A DNA stretch of 8,325 bases from JASFRS01 sp050114795 (GCA_050114795.1 JASFRS010000104.1:1-8325); one strand, 5' to 3'. Numbered from the stretch's first letter, positions 1-6,201 are shown. The notes: generated from the letters alone by a model not told the origin. A program made the numbers and translations.

Positions 1-2
1 TG

Positions 3-494
3 CTCACCAAAATGTCCTCTTTTCTGCGATATACGCTAGTCAACCAGCCGACACAGAAAGTGACGTTAGATCAAGAACTTCACGCTCTTGGCCTCTACCT
101 CGATATTGAGAAAGTCCGGTTCGAAGATCGATTAAGTGTGGAAATCAAGGCTGATAAAGATGCACGAAACGCCTATCTACCCAGCCTAATCCTGCAACCG
201 CTTATAGAAAATGCTATAAAATACGCGATTGCACCCTCAGAAGATGGAGGGACGCTCCGCATTACAGCGGATATCCGGGACGCTAAGCTCCATGTTATAT
301 TATGTGACACAGGCCCTGGCTTGCCGGAAGATATGCCACATGAACCAGGCGCAAATTCAAGTGGCGTGGGTCTGGTTAATACCAAAGAACGGCTACGCCA
401 AATTTACAAGGATGACTTCCTGTTTGAGCTTTACCCCAATGAGCCAAGCGGGCTTTGCATCCATATGGCAGTCCCTGCGCATCCAAAAGATTAA
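3..494 (+). CDS. LytS-family sensor histidine kinase, C-terminal part (5' end outside window)
   Basis: This is the C-terminal catalytic end of a membrane sensor kinase that would phosphorylate the response regulator encoded 15 nt downstream. The frame is open to the left edge, with Leu-Thr-Lys codons before the first ATG at 12, so that ATG is internal and the gene starts outside the window. Counting from this Met, residues 4-45 match the end of the His_kinase (LytS/YehU) domain, with the typical LRY-like segment (FLRYTL) and the Y-L-x-I-E-x-x-R-F segment. The phosphoaccepting His and any sensor or membrane segments lie upstream, out of view. The HATPase_c domain follows: N box QPLIENAIKYAI (62-73), G1 box DTGPG (99-103) and G2 box GVGLVNTKERL (118-128). 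All ATP-binding boxes appear intact. The signal sensed cannot be deduced from this part. Confidence 0.93.
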   Translation, partial: LTKMSSFLRYTLVNQPTQKVTLDQELHALGLYLDIEKVRFEDRLSVEIKADKDARNAYLPSLILQPLIENAIKYAIAPSEDGGTLRITADIRDAKLHVILCDTGPGLPEDMPHEPGANSSGVGLVNTKERLRQIYKDDFLFELYPNEPSGLCIHMAVPAHPKD

Positions 495-509
495 GGTCGG
501 AGAGGTGAG

Positions 510-1316
510 ATGACGGAACGGAAAATTCGGACAGTCCTTGTAGATGACGAGCCTTTGGCTTTACGCGGGCTTAGCCTCCGGCTTGATGAGTTTGATGACA
601 TCGAAGTCGTCGCCACATGTCGCAATGGGCGCGAAGCCATCAAGATCGTCAAAGCCGAAGCCCCGGACCTTTTATTCCTTGATATCCAGATGCCCGGCTT
701 ATCGGGCTTTGATGTGCTTGAAGGCCTAATTGCCGGGCATATGCCGCTGGTAATTTTCTCCACTGCTTTTGATGAGTTCGCGCTTAAAGCTTTTCGCGCC
801 AATGCGGTTGATTATCTCTTAAAGCCCATCGAGGATGAGCATCTGCGGCAAGCCCTGGATAATGTCCGTGCCCGCCTTAAAGAACGCAATGCGGAAGCTC
901 AAAATCAGGCTTTGATAAAGCTTTTGAAACATATGGGTAGGGCGGCGGAAATTGATCCTGAAATTCTCGCCCAGGAAGCCTCCCCTCACCGCTATGACCC
1001 GCGGATCAATATCAAAGACCGCGGCCAGATCACTTGCCTGGATGTTGAGGAAATTAGTTGGATCGATGCCGCAGGCGATTATTTGTGCATTCACGCAAAT
1101 GGGGAAACCCATATTTTACGTGAAACCATGAAATCCATGGAAAAAAGACTTAACCCCGCTAAATTCCAAAGGGTTCACCGGTCTGCTATTGTCAACCTGG
1201 ATAAGGTCAAAGAACTACACCCCTATACCAATGGTGAATGCTTCTTAGTTCTGGAAGGTGGCGGCGAAGTCAAGGTTTCCCGCAGCTATCGCCATGTTGT
1301 GAACCGATTTATCTAA
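510..1316 (+). CDS. LytTR-family response regulator (LytR/AlgR type)
   Basis: This 268-residue DNA-binding response regulator is the likely partner of the upstream LytS-type kinase, from which it is separated by 15 nt in an apparent operon. Residues 7-125 form a receiver domain: acidic pair D12/D13, phosphoacceptor D58 in LFLDIQMPG, T85 in FSTAFDEFA and K105 in DYLLKPI, so the phosphorylation site is complete. A linker of about 40 residues leads to a C-terminal LytTR domain (about 166-268), recognised by INIKDRGQITCLD, the W-I-D-A-x-G-D-Y segment (184-191) and the F-x-R-V-H-R-S-x-I-V-N segment (219-229). LytTR domains bind direct repeats in promoters as dimers. A GGAGAGG-type ribosome binding site (499-505) precedes the ATG. 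Length and domain order are normal for the family. Its regulon cannot be read from the window. Confidence 0.96.
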   Translation: MTERKIRTVLVDDEPLALRGLSLRLDEFDDIEVVATCRNGREAIKIVKAEAPDLLFLDIQMPGLSGFDVLEGLIAGHMPLVIFSTAFDEFALKAFRANAVDYLLKPIEDEHLRQALDNVRARLKERNAEAQNQALIKLLKHMGRAAEIDPEILAQEASPHRYDPRINIKDRGQITCLDVEEISWIDAAGDYLCIHANGETHILRETMKSMEKRLNPAKFQRVHRSAIVNLDKVKELHPYTNGECFLVLEGGGEVKVSRSYRHVVNRFI

Positions 1317-1321
1317 CCCGT

Positions 1322-1356
1322 GCAACTACCGCCTCTTTCCTTCCATTCATAGTTGC
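1322..1356. repeat. Weak inverted repeat after the response regulator gene
   Basis: GCAACTA (1322-1328) and TAGTTGC (1350-1356) are perfect 7-bp complementary arms around a 21-nt loop, lying 5 nt after the response-regulator stop codon. There is no T-run after the second arm, so it does not fit an intrinsic terminator well. It could be a weak hairpin or a chance match. Confidence 0.25.
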
Positions 1357-1388
1357 TCTAAGTAGGAGCCAAATATGAAGGAGCCAGA

Positions 1389-1895
1389 ATGCGCGCGGAC
1401 AAAGATCAAGATATTCGCGAAAGTTTCTTTTCAGCAATGCGGAGATTGGCCGCCAGCGTAACGGTTATTACCGCCGGCGATGGCACACGCCAGGCCGGTT
1501 TAACGGCTACTGCCGTTTGCTCTTTATCTGCTGACCCGCCCTCTCTTATTGCCTGTGTGAACCAAAGCGCGGGTGCTCATGACCTGATCGCAAATTCAAA
1601 GCGGTTTGCGGTTAATCTCTTATCTGCGGATCAGGAACAACTGGCCACACTTTTCGCGGATCCTGAGCGCGCACCGGATCGTTTTAAAGAAGCGCACTGG
1701 CATGAAGACCCAAATGGCGTACCTATATTGGAAGAGACTGCGGCTAATATTATTTGCCGGCTTGAGAAGGCTATTCCCGCTTTTACACATACGATTTTTA
1801 TAGGTGTGGTTGAGGATGTAAAACTGAATAAAAGCTCCCCGCTCCTATACGGAACGGGAAGCTTTGGTCGGTTCAACAGATTAAGCGAATATTGA
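1389..1895 (+). CDS. Flavin reductase family protein (FMN-binding split-barrel)
   Basis: This 168-residue cytoplasmic protein matches the flavin reductase-like family (HpaC/ActVB/DIM6 group), which uses NAD(P)H to reduce FMN or FAD, usually for a partner monooxygenase. Visible family traits are the N-terminal F-x-x-A-M-R-R-L-A-A-S-V-T-V-I-T segment (14-30), GLTATAVCSLSADPPSLIAC (flavin-contact strand, about 37-56), the F-A-V-N-L-L segment near 73-78, and a late I-F-I-G-V-V-E-D-V segment followed by PLLYGTGSFGRF near the end. Length is typical for the family. AAGGAG (1378-1383) sits at good distance before the ATG. No partner oxygenase is present in the window, so the substrate pathway is unknown. 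The last 15 bp overlap the 3' end of the convergent membrane-protein gene. A haem-oxygenase-like or pure FMN-binding role cannot be excluded. Confidence 0.9.
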   Translation: MRADKDQDIRESFFSAMRRLAASVTVITAGDGTRQAGLTATAVCSLSADPPSLIACVNQSAGAHDLIANSKRFAVNLLSADQEQLATLFADPERAPDRFKEAHWHEDPNGVPILEETAANIICRLEKAIPAFTHTIFIGVVEDVKLNKSSPLLYGTGSFGRFNRLSEY

Positions 1896-2702
1896 AGTTG
1901 CCACAAGGCTTCCAAAAACGATTGTCAGCTTGAAAATCATAGCAGATTCAATACCTTTCTTGACGGTTAAAGCAGCTGCTATCAAGGCGCCCAAAAACCC
2001 AAAAACATTGTAATAAAGGAAAAGTATTTGCGGCGCGTCAGGTAAAATACTTGGCAAAGTCGGGGCGTGTACAGCAGTCGCCACGACTGCCGTAACGAAG
2101 ACCGCCGCCAGTGTTGCCCCCCTGCGTGACAAACGCCCAATAGTTTTCAAGCTCAACCACAATACCAGTGAAAGCACGGCCCAATCCATTACAACCTGCT
2201 CAGCCAGACCGCCATATAGGAATTTAGTGATCCACGGCGTTTGCACCATGTTGAAATTTATGAACGCTGCCAATGTCTCTTCAGAAAGTTGACTGAACAG
2301 CCATGGCTCGATCGCGAGAGAAAGAACCAGCACAGCGATCCCGAATATAGCAGCAATGTTTAATGACCCATTTAAAAGGGTACATGACATTTTTCCGGAC
2401 AGTAGCCCTTCAATCACAGGCGCTCTTACACCAGCATGCGGTGCTAAGAAATGACCGACAACAACGCAAATAAATACAAAAATGGAAATAGTGATAGCCA
2501 TAGAAGTGGCGAATGCATCTTGAGTTAAAACATCCCGAGCCTCAGCGGGAACCTCCAAGCCAAGAAACCGAAAAGAAAATGCACCGGCCATCCCTAGAAC
2601 GAGAATAATGAGCGTCACACCCCATGAGGCCTTATTCCCCGTCGGCGTAGCCGTAAAACGCCCTAACACTAAATCATATAAGTCATTTTTCAATGTAGTC
2701 AT
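1881..2702 (-). CDS. CPBP-like (CAAX protease-related) membrane protein with substituted catalytic residues
   Basis: This integral membrane protein has about seven hydrophobic segments over 273 residues. I chose the ATG at 2702 because GGGTAGGA lies just upstream; an in-frame TTG at 2759 would add 19 unconvincing residues. Several segments recall the CPBP (Abi/CAAX protease) family: G-V-R-A-P-V-I-E-G-L-L-S-G (about 91-103), YGGLAEQVVMDW (163-174, where the family has G-G-x-x-E-E-x-x-x-R), VATAVHAP (family F-x-x-x-H region, H212), and FGFLGALIAAALTVKKGIESAM (about 234-255) leading to the last helix, where the family His is replaced by K258. The second Glu and the Arg of the first motif are Gln169 and Asp173. 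If the assignment is right, the protein is probably not an active protease. It lies 76 bp after the four-helix membrane protein, on the same strand as the sigma gene, so it is likely the third gene of that operon. Family assignment is by eye only. Confidence 0.6.
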   Translation of the reverse strand: MTTLKNDLYDLVLGRFTATPTGNKASWGVTLIILVLGMAGAFSFRFLGLEVPAEARDVLTQDAFATSMAITISIFVFICVVVGHFLAPHAGVRAPVIEGLLSGKMSCTLLNGSLNIAAIFGIAVLVLSLAIEPWLFSQLSEETLAAFINFNMVQTPWITKFLYGGLAEQVVMDWAVLSLVLWLSLKTIGRLSRRGATLAAVFVTAVVATAVHAPTLPSILPDAPQILFLYYNVFGFLGALIAAALTVKKGIESAMIFKLTIVFGSLVATSIFA

Positions 2703-2778
2703 GCTTCCTACCCTTTTTGCGAATTGAACATTCAAGGGTAGAAGACGCCGATCAGGCAAAAACCTGTCGCAAAAAGAT

Positions 2779-3381
2779 TTAATTTTTTTCAGAAAATTCC
2801 TGAGCGAGTTTTTTATAGCCTTCAGATTTCAGCTTTTCCCGCCTGATTTGCAGCAGTAGCCAGGCAATTAATCCAATAAACAAAATCCCTGCAACGACCA
2901 CGAATAAATTACTATTAAACAGACTTAAACCAACTATTTCTGATACTGTCGTTGTCTTAGAGTTCTTTAAAGCAAGCCCGAAAACCGTACCTAAGACTGT
3001 GGATATAAAGAGGAGAGAAAGACCCAATCTCAACTCCCTCAACCGCAATTGGCTGCGCTGCAACGCCAAAGCAGTGAGGTCCTTCACAGACCCAGTTATC
3101 TCATTACTCACGCGGGATTGAATTCTGAAGCGGTACCAGATCGCCCAAGACATAAGCACGAGCAAGATCATACCCATAACTATTGTTTGGACCGACCAAT
3201 AGGCAGCGACAAACCAAATGACCGCAATTGCTCCCACAATGGCCGAAGCTATTTCGAAGACGTTACGCATACGTTCAGACGCAATGGACCGCTTGAGGTC
3301 ATTTTTCAGAACATCGACGTCACTCTGATACGTTTCAGATTGCCATGCGGCTTGCAGTTCTTTCAATTCCTGATCAATCAT
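2779..3381 (-). CDS. Four-helix membrane protein, putative anti-sigma partner of the ECF sigma factor
   Basis: I recognise no named family. The 200-residue protein begins with a charged, probably helical cytoplasmic segment (1-40, starting MIDQELKELQAAWQSE). Two hydrophobic helices follow (about 43-62 and 66-83), then a polar stretch rich in Arg, Gln and Leu (about 84-117) that could form a coiled coil, then two more helices (about 118-137 and 157-177) and a Lys/Glu-rich tail. Its ATG overlaps the TGA of the sigma gene as ATGA, which implies translational coupling and roughly equal synthesis. There is no strong ribosome binding site of its own. Genes coupled in this way to ECF sigma genes often encode their membrane anti-sigma factors, so that role is inferred from context. 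No zinc-binding anti-sigma motif (H-x3-C-x2-C) is present, so it would be a non-canonical one. Confidence 0.75.
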   Translation of the reverse strand: MIDQELKELQAAWQSETYQSDVDVLKNDLKRSIASERMRNVFEIASAIVGAIAVIWFVAAYWSVQTIVMGMILLVLMSWAIWYRFRIQSRVSNEITGSVKDLTALALQRSQLRLRELRLGLSLLFISTVLGTVFGLALKNSKTTTVSEIVGLSLFNSNLFVVVAGILFIGLIAWLLLQIRREKLKSEGYKKLAQEFSEKN

Positions 3382-3863
3382 CGCATTGCATCCATTAACG
3401 TTGCTTTGGCCCGTTTAAATCTTTGCGTGACCGCATTCTCACTCAAACTGAGACTTGTTGCGACCTCGCGGTGTGTAAAACCTTCAAGAATAAGCACCAC
3501 AACCTCCCGTTGTTCAAGCGGGAGGTTTTGAACCATCTGTTCCAAACGTTTTCTTCTTAAGGCTGCATCGGTTTCCATTTCCGGGTTCGCATGAGGCGAA
3601 GGGTCATTTTCATCCACAACCGTATGTTTGGGGCGCCTTGCCATTTGCGCCACATGAGAAATACAATGATTCCGTGCTATTTGAGCAATGAAAGCCTTCT
3701 GACTTCCCTCACCCCGGTACTTAGCCATACCTCGCCAGACCTTAAGCCAGATCTCCTGCATCAAATCCTGCCGCAATATTGTGCTGGCTTCATAAGAAGC
3801 AACAATACGGGCAACCAAAGGCCCGTAAAGATCAATATACTCTTCAAAATTGCTGTCACCCAT
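3378..3863 (-). CDS. ECF-type RNA polymerase sigma factor (sigma-70 family)
   Basis: This 161-residue alternative sigma factor would direct RNA polymerase to a small stress or envelope regulon. Region 2 (about 8-77) includes the D-L-M-Q-E-I-W-L-K-V-W-R segment (33-44) typical of the core-binding and -10-recognising helices, and F-I-A-Q-I-A-R-N-H-C (58-67). A short acidic linker (about 80-100) follows, then region 4 (about 105-160) with LPLEQREVVVLILEGFTHRE and the helix-turn-helix HREVATSLSLSENAVTQRFK (131-150), which reads the -35 element. No extra C-terminal domain is present. The ATG at 3863 is the only sensible start, because a stop codon lies ten codons upstream with no other start between. 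No Shine-Dalgarno sequence is visible before it, so translation may be weak or leaderless. The four-helix membrane protein gene overlaps its stop by 4 nt. Confidence 0.95.
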   Translation of the reverse strand: MGDSNFEEYIDLYGPLVARIVASYEASTILRQDLMQEIWLKVWRGMAKYRGEGSQKAFIAQIARNHCISHVAQMARRPKHTVVDENDPSPHANPEMETDAALRRKRLEQMVQNLPLEQREVVVLILEGFTHREVATSLSLSENAVTQRFKRAKATLMDAMR

Positions 3864-4009
3864 TGATGCAAAATATATGAAGATGAATTGTATTTAAAGT
3901 TTTCTGGAAACATCCCCATCCGGTTTGCAACTGCATGAAAGATATTGCAAGTAAATCACTCCATGTATTTATGAAATAATAAAAAATTATGTTAAATTCT
4001 TAAAAGTTC

Positions 4010-4026
4010 GGGGCCACGGTGGCCCC
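4010..4026. repeat. Perfect GC-rich palindrome (hairpin)
   Basis: GGGGCCACGGTGGCCCC is a perfect inverted repeat with 8-bp arms around a single central base, standing out sharply in AT-rich surroundings. On the plus strand it is followed by AACGTAATT, so there is no terminator T-run. On the minus strand it is followed by GAACTTTT, which would be a weak terminator tail, but no minus-strand gene ends there. It could be an operator, an RNA hairpin in a 5' leader, or a remnant of a repetitive element. Confidence 0.6.
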
Positions 4027-4035
4027 AACGTAATT

Positions 4036-4050
4036 GGAGTGAGTCACTCC
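4036..4050. repeat. Second perfect palindrome beside the first
   Basis: GGAGTGAGTCACTCC is a perfect inverted repeat with 7-bp arms around a central G, 9 nt after the GC-rich palindrome and about 95 nt upstream of the secreted protein start codon. Its symmetry and length fit a dimeric regulator's operator, or a second hairpin of a structured leader if transcription starts upstream. Confidence 0.55.
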
Positions 4051-4144
4051 TAAACAACATGAAACAGACATGTATTTGAAGTTTTATTTACATGGACTGA
4101 ACACAATTATTTAGAAGTGACCGCTTATATTGGGGGGATAAGCG

Positions 4145-4909
4145 ATGAGATTACTTCTCAAGTCTTTGATTCTACTAGTTGTCCCATTTGCCTTTTCCAC
4201 CGGCGTGCAAGCCCAGGAAGAAGGTGGAGACATCGCCTTTCATTATGTTCTGACACCGAAAGCTGGTCATGAAGACCAATTCCGCGATGCCATGAAAGCA
4301 CATATGAAATGGCGGGCCGAAAATGGCGACTCGTGGCGGTGGAATGCTTATGACGTCGTTGCCGGACATGGTAGCAACAAAATACATTTCCGATCCTGGG
4401 GTCATAAATGGGCGGATATGGATGCCTATCAAAGTGGTGAATTCCGCGATCGGGCCAATGCGAATTTCGAGGAAAATGTCGCAGAGCATCTAAAGAAAGG
4501 CATGATGTTCATCGATAAAGATGATGATGACATTTCTGCCTGGCCAACTGAAGGCTATTACCCGCTCATCCAACTTGTCGGACATCGCCTGAAACATGGT
4601 ATGGTCCGCCAATGGTATGACGCTGCAAAAACCATTCATGGTGCCTTACAAGCCGGTGGTTTTGATCAGCATTATGGCTTTAGCTGGACTCTCGTCGGTG
4701 GGAAAGAACCTTATGTAACATTGGTTCTCTTCTCGCAGAATTGGGCTGGCTTTGCTGAACCGGATCCAACGGTTTATGATATTGTCGTTGAACAGCTTGG
4801 CGAAGAAGAAGCAAAAGCTGCATTCCAGGCTTTTTCAGGCGCAATTGCCTCTGCGGAAAGCTGGATGGTTCGCCACAATAAAGATCTCTCTACACCTTCT
4901 AAGGAATGA
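4145..4909 (+). CDS. Secreted protein with two repeated alpha/beta-barrel-like halves, function unknown
   Basis: This 254-residue exported protein has a clear Sec signal peptide: basic start MRLLLK, hydrophobic core to about 17, and VQA before the cut near 23/24. The mature part falls into two related halves. In both (about 32-95 and 141-208) a beta-strand is followed by K-x-G-like residues, a helix containing Q-x-x-D-A-x-K and a His (K51-H53; K162-H165), a G-x-x-W/Q region, a strand with V-x-G-G/H and a final strand ending near W-A (W89-A90; W200-A201). This pattern suggests a tandem ferredoxin-like or dimeric alpha/beta-barrel fold, as in NIPSNAP/ABM-type proteins, but no catalytic residues can be named. 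GGGGGGA (4132-4138) is the ribosome binding site. The gene stands alone, divergent from the sigma operon, and ends at a strong terminator. It is a candidate target of the sigma factor; that link is inference. Confidence 0.8.
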   Translation: MRLLLKSLILLVVPFAFSTGVQAQEEGGDIAFHYVLTPKAGHEDQFRDAMKAHMKWRAENGDSWRWNAYDVVAGHGSNKIHFRSWGHKWADMDAYQSGEFRDRANANFEENVAEHLKKGMMFIDKDDDDISAWPTEGYYPLIQLVGHRLKHGMVRQWYDAAKTIHGALQAGGFDQHYGFSWTLVGGKEPYVTLVLFSQNWAGFAEPDPTVYDIVVEQLGEEEAKAAFQAFSGAIASAESWMVRHNKDLSTPSKE

Positions 4910-4927
4910 GATCATTCTGACCGAATG

Positions 4928-4955
4928 AAAAAGGGGGCAGCGCTGCCCCCTTTTT
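4928..4955. terminator. Bidirectional intrinsic terminator
   Basis: Positions 4928-4955 form a perfect 28-nt palindrome: A5, G5, CAGCGCTG, C5, T5. This gives a strong GC stem flanked by an A-run and a T-run in both directions. It lies 19 nt after the secreted-protein stop and 4 nt beyond the stop of the convergent transporter gene, so it should end both transcripts. Confidence 0.95.
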
Positions 4956-4959
4956 CCTA

Positions 4960-6201
4960 TCACGCCGGTTCCAGAGCCGGTGCTTTATCAACTTCCCGTT
5001 TAAAGAGATACAGCGTCAGCAAAATCACAGTCATCGGCACGAGAGAGAAGTAAAACGCGGTTTGACCATCAAACCGCTGGAAAACCAACCCGGTTATCAA
5101 TGAACCAGTAGTGCCTCCAAGCGCTGAAAATATAACGATCAATCCTGTCATTGATGCATGTTGGTGTTTTGGAAGCGCACTCAACATAACTGAATTGATA
5201 GCCGGGTAGATGGGCGCCATGAACAGACCAATCATAGGAAAGATATAAGCAGCAATAGGTGCGTTGAGCCAGGTCACATTACCACTCACTACAATGCCAT
5301 GTGTTAATGGTAAGGTAGAGAGAACCAATACGGCCATCGCGATAATGCAAAAGCATAATGTCGGGAACCAACTTACACGCGTTAACACCGCACCTGCACT
5401 TAAGCGACCAATAGCGAGGCCCGCTGCAAAAATACTGGCAGCTTGAACACTCATGCCCGGAGGCAATTTCAAGATTTCCTGGTTAAATGTGGGAAGCCAG
5501 GTACCCACGCCTTGTTCAATAAGCACATAAAGAAACGCGCTGATGACAAATACATAAACCAAAGGCCGCGCAAGCAAGCGCAGCATATCCAGGAATTCGT
5601 CTTTGAGATGCGATTCTTCACGTTTTGCGCCACTTTCGTCAAAGGGCGTAATCAGAAGAATAAAGATATTGAAGAGGCTTAGACCGGCCAAAACCCAATA
5701 AACATTGAGCCATGCACCTGAATGATCTCCATCATCACCAATAAAATATCCAAAAAGCCAATAGCCTGAAAGCACACCAACCATGAACAGGCCCTCAAGC
5801 GTGTTCATAAAGCCTGCGTGGCGCTTGCTATCGGATACAAGGAGACCAATGCTTGAGTAAGCAGAGACTTTCACCAAAGCAAAGGACACACCCACACAAA
5901 GGAATAACAAACGGGTCGCCCAGAAACTGTCTGCGAAAATCATGACAATTGAGGCTAATGTCACAATGCCCAGGCCCAACATCATGGAATTTCTATAGCC
6001 AAAACGAGGCAGGAAAGATGCGACCATGAAAGAGACGATGGCAATGGGCAGGTCTTTAAAGCCCTCCAGTGTACTCGCCGCTGTTTTCGTAACGCCAAAA
6101 TAATTGACTGATTGGAGGATGACTGAGCCAACACTATTAAGCAAAATAGCAAAAGTGAAATATGTCAGCAGCAGTGAAGCTGCCGCCCGCCAATTCTTCA
6201 T
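4960..6201 (-). CDS. MFS transporter, FHS (sugar symporter)-like
   Basis: This inner-membrane carrier has about 12 predicted helices over 413 residues and probably imports a sugar or glucoside by proton symport. I prefer the ATG at 6201, because GGGAGG (6211-6216) lies 9 nt before it; the ATG at 6210, three codons upstream and in frame, directly abuts that site and is poorly placed. Numbered from the longer form, the first half includes G-F-K-D-L-P-I-A (50-57) and a loop P-R-F-G-Y-R (68-73) in the place of the MFS loop-2/3 motif. A central hydrophilic loop runs about 190-212. The second half has L-Y-V-L-I-E-Q-G-V-G-T-W (227-238), G-R-L-S-A-G (268-273) and M-A-P-I-Y-P-A-I (331-338), which resemble the FHS (fucose/glucose-galactose) group. 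It diverges from the GH65 enzyme gene, which points to an alpha-glucoside substrate, but the substrate is inferred. Confidence 0.85.
   Translation of the reverse strand: MKNWRAAASLLLTYFTFAILLNSVGSVILQSVNYFGVTKTAASTLEGFKDLPIAIVSFMVASFLPRFGYRNSMMLGLGIVTLASIVMIFADSFWATRLLFLCVGVSFALVKVSAYSSIGLLVSDSKRHAGFMNTLEGLFMVGVLSGYWLFGYFIGDDGDHSGAWLNVYWVLAGLSLFNIFILLITPFDESGAKREESHLKDEFLDMLRLLARPLVYVFVISAFLYVLIEQGVGTWLPTFNQEILKLPPGMSVQAASIFAAGLAIGRLSAGAVLTRVSWFPTLCFCIIAMAVLVLSTLPLTHGIVVSGNVTWLNAPIAAYIFPMIGLFMAPIYPAINSVMLSALPKHQHASMTGLIVIFSALGGTTGSLITGLVFQRFDGQTAFYFSLVPMTVILLTLYLFKREVDKAPALEPA

Larger units (their letters stand above)
3889..4087. repeat. Imperfect 17-bp direct repeat pair
   Basis: TGTATTTAAAGTTTTCT at 3889-3905 recurs as TGTATTTGAAGTTTTAT at 4071-4087, with 15 of 17 positions identical in the same orientation, 182 bp apart. 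One copy is about 26 bp upstream of the sigma start codon and the other about 57 bp upstream of the secreted protein start. They may be binding sites for a shared regulator. The low-complexity AT background makes chance a real alternative. Confidence 0.35.
3864..4144. promoter_or_regulatory. AT-rich divergent intergenic region between the sigma operon and the secreted protein gene
   Basis: These 281 bp hold no convincing gene but must carry the promoters for the minus-strand sigma operon and the plus-strand secreted protein. Repeats visible here include two TTGCAA hexamers 20 bp apart (3925-3930 and 3945-3950), CATGTATTT twice (3962-3970 and 4069-4077), an inverted CATGTA/TACATG pair (4069-4074 and 4089-4094), and two perfect hairpins described separately. 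A long A/T-rich stretch (3967-4008) precedes the first hairpin. No clear -35/-10 pair could be assigned with confidence on either strand. Confidence 0.5.

Noticed and set aside
819..1112. 97-codon open frame on the minus strand inside the response regulator gene
   Set aside because: It is fully antisense to a gene with an intact receiver and LytTR domain and shows no family features.
1375..1461. 28-codon frame starting at ATG 1375 with an AGGAG upstream, out of frame with the flavin reductase
   Set aside because: It could be a leader peptide, but it overlaps the flavin reductase start, has no recognisable attenuator structure, and the reductase has its own ribosome binding site.
2703..2759. 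Longer start (TTG at 2759) for the CPBP-like protein
   Set aside because: The extra 19 residues are charged and unlike a membrane-protein start, and the ATG at 2702 has a GGGTAGGA sequence just before it.
3049..3531. 160-codon open frame on the plus strand across the sigma and four-helix genes
   Set aside because: It is antisense to two well-supported genes, has low-complexity unlikely composition (many His, Arg, Asn and Cys) and no recognisable domain; it looks like a shadow frame.
4010..4026. GC-rich palindrome as an intrinsic terminator
   Set aside because: No T-run follows on the plus strand, and on the minus strand only a weak TTTT follows with no gene ending there.
4124..4131. CTTATATT as a -10 box for the secreted protein gene
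   Set aside because: No -35 element at 16-18 bp spacing could be found, and it lies immediately against the ribosome binding site.
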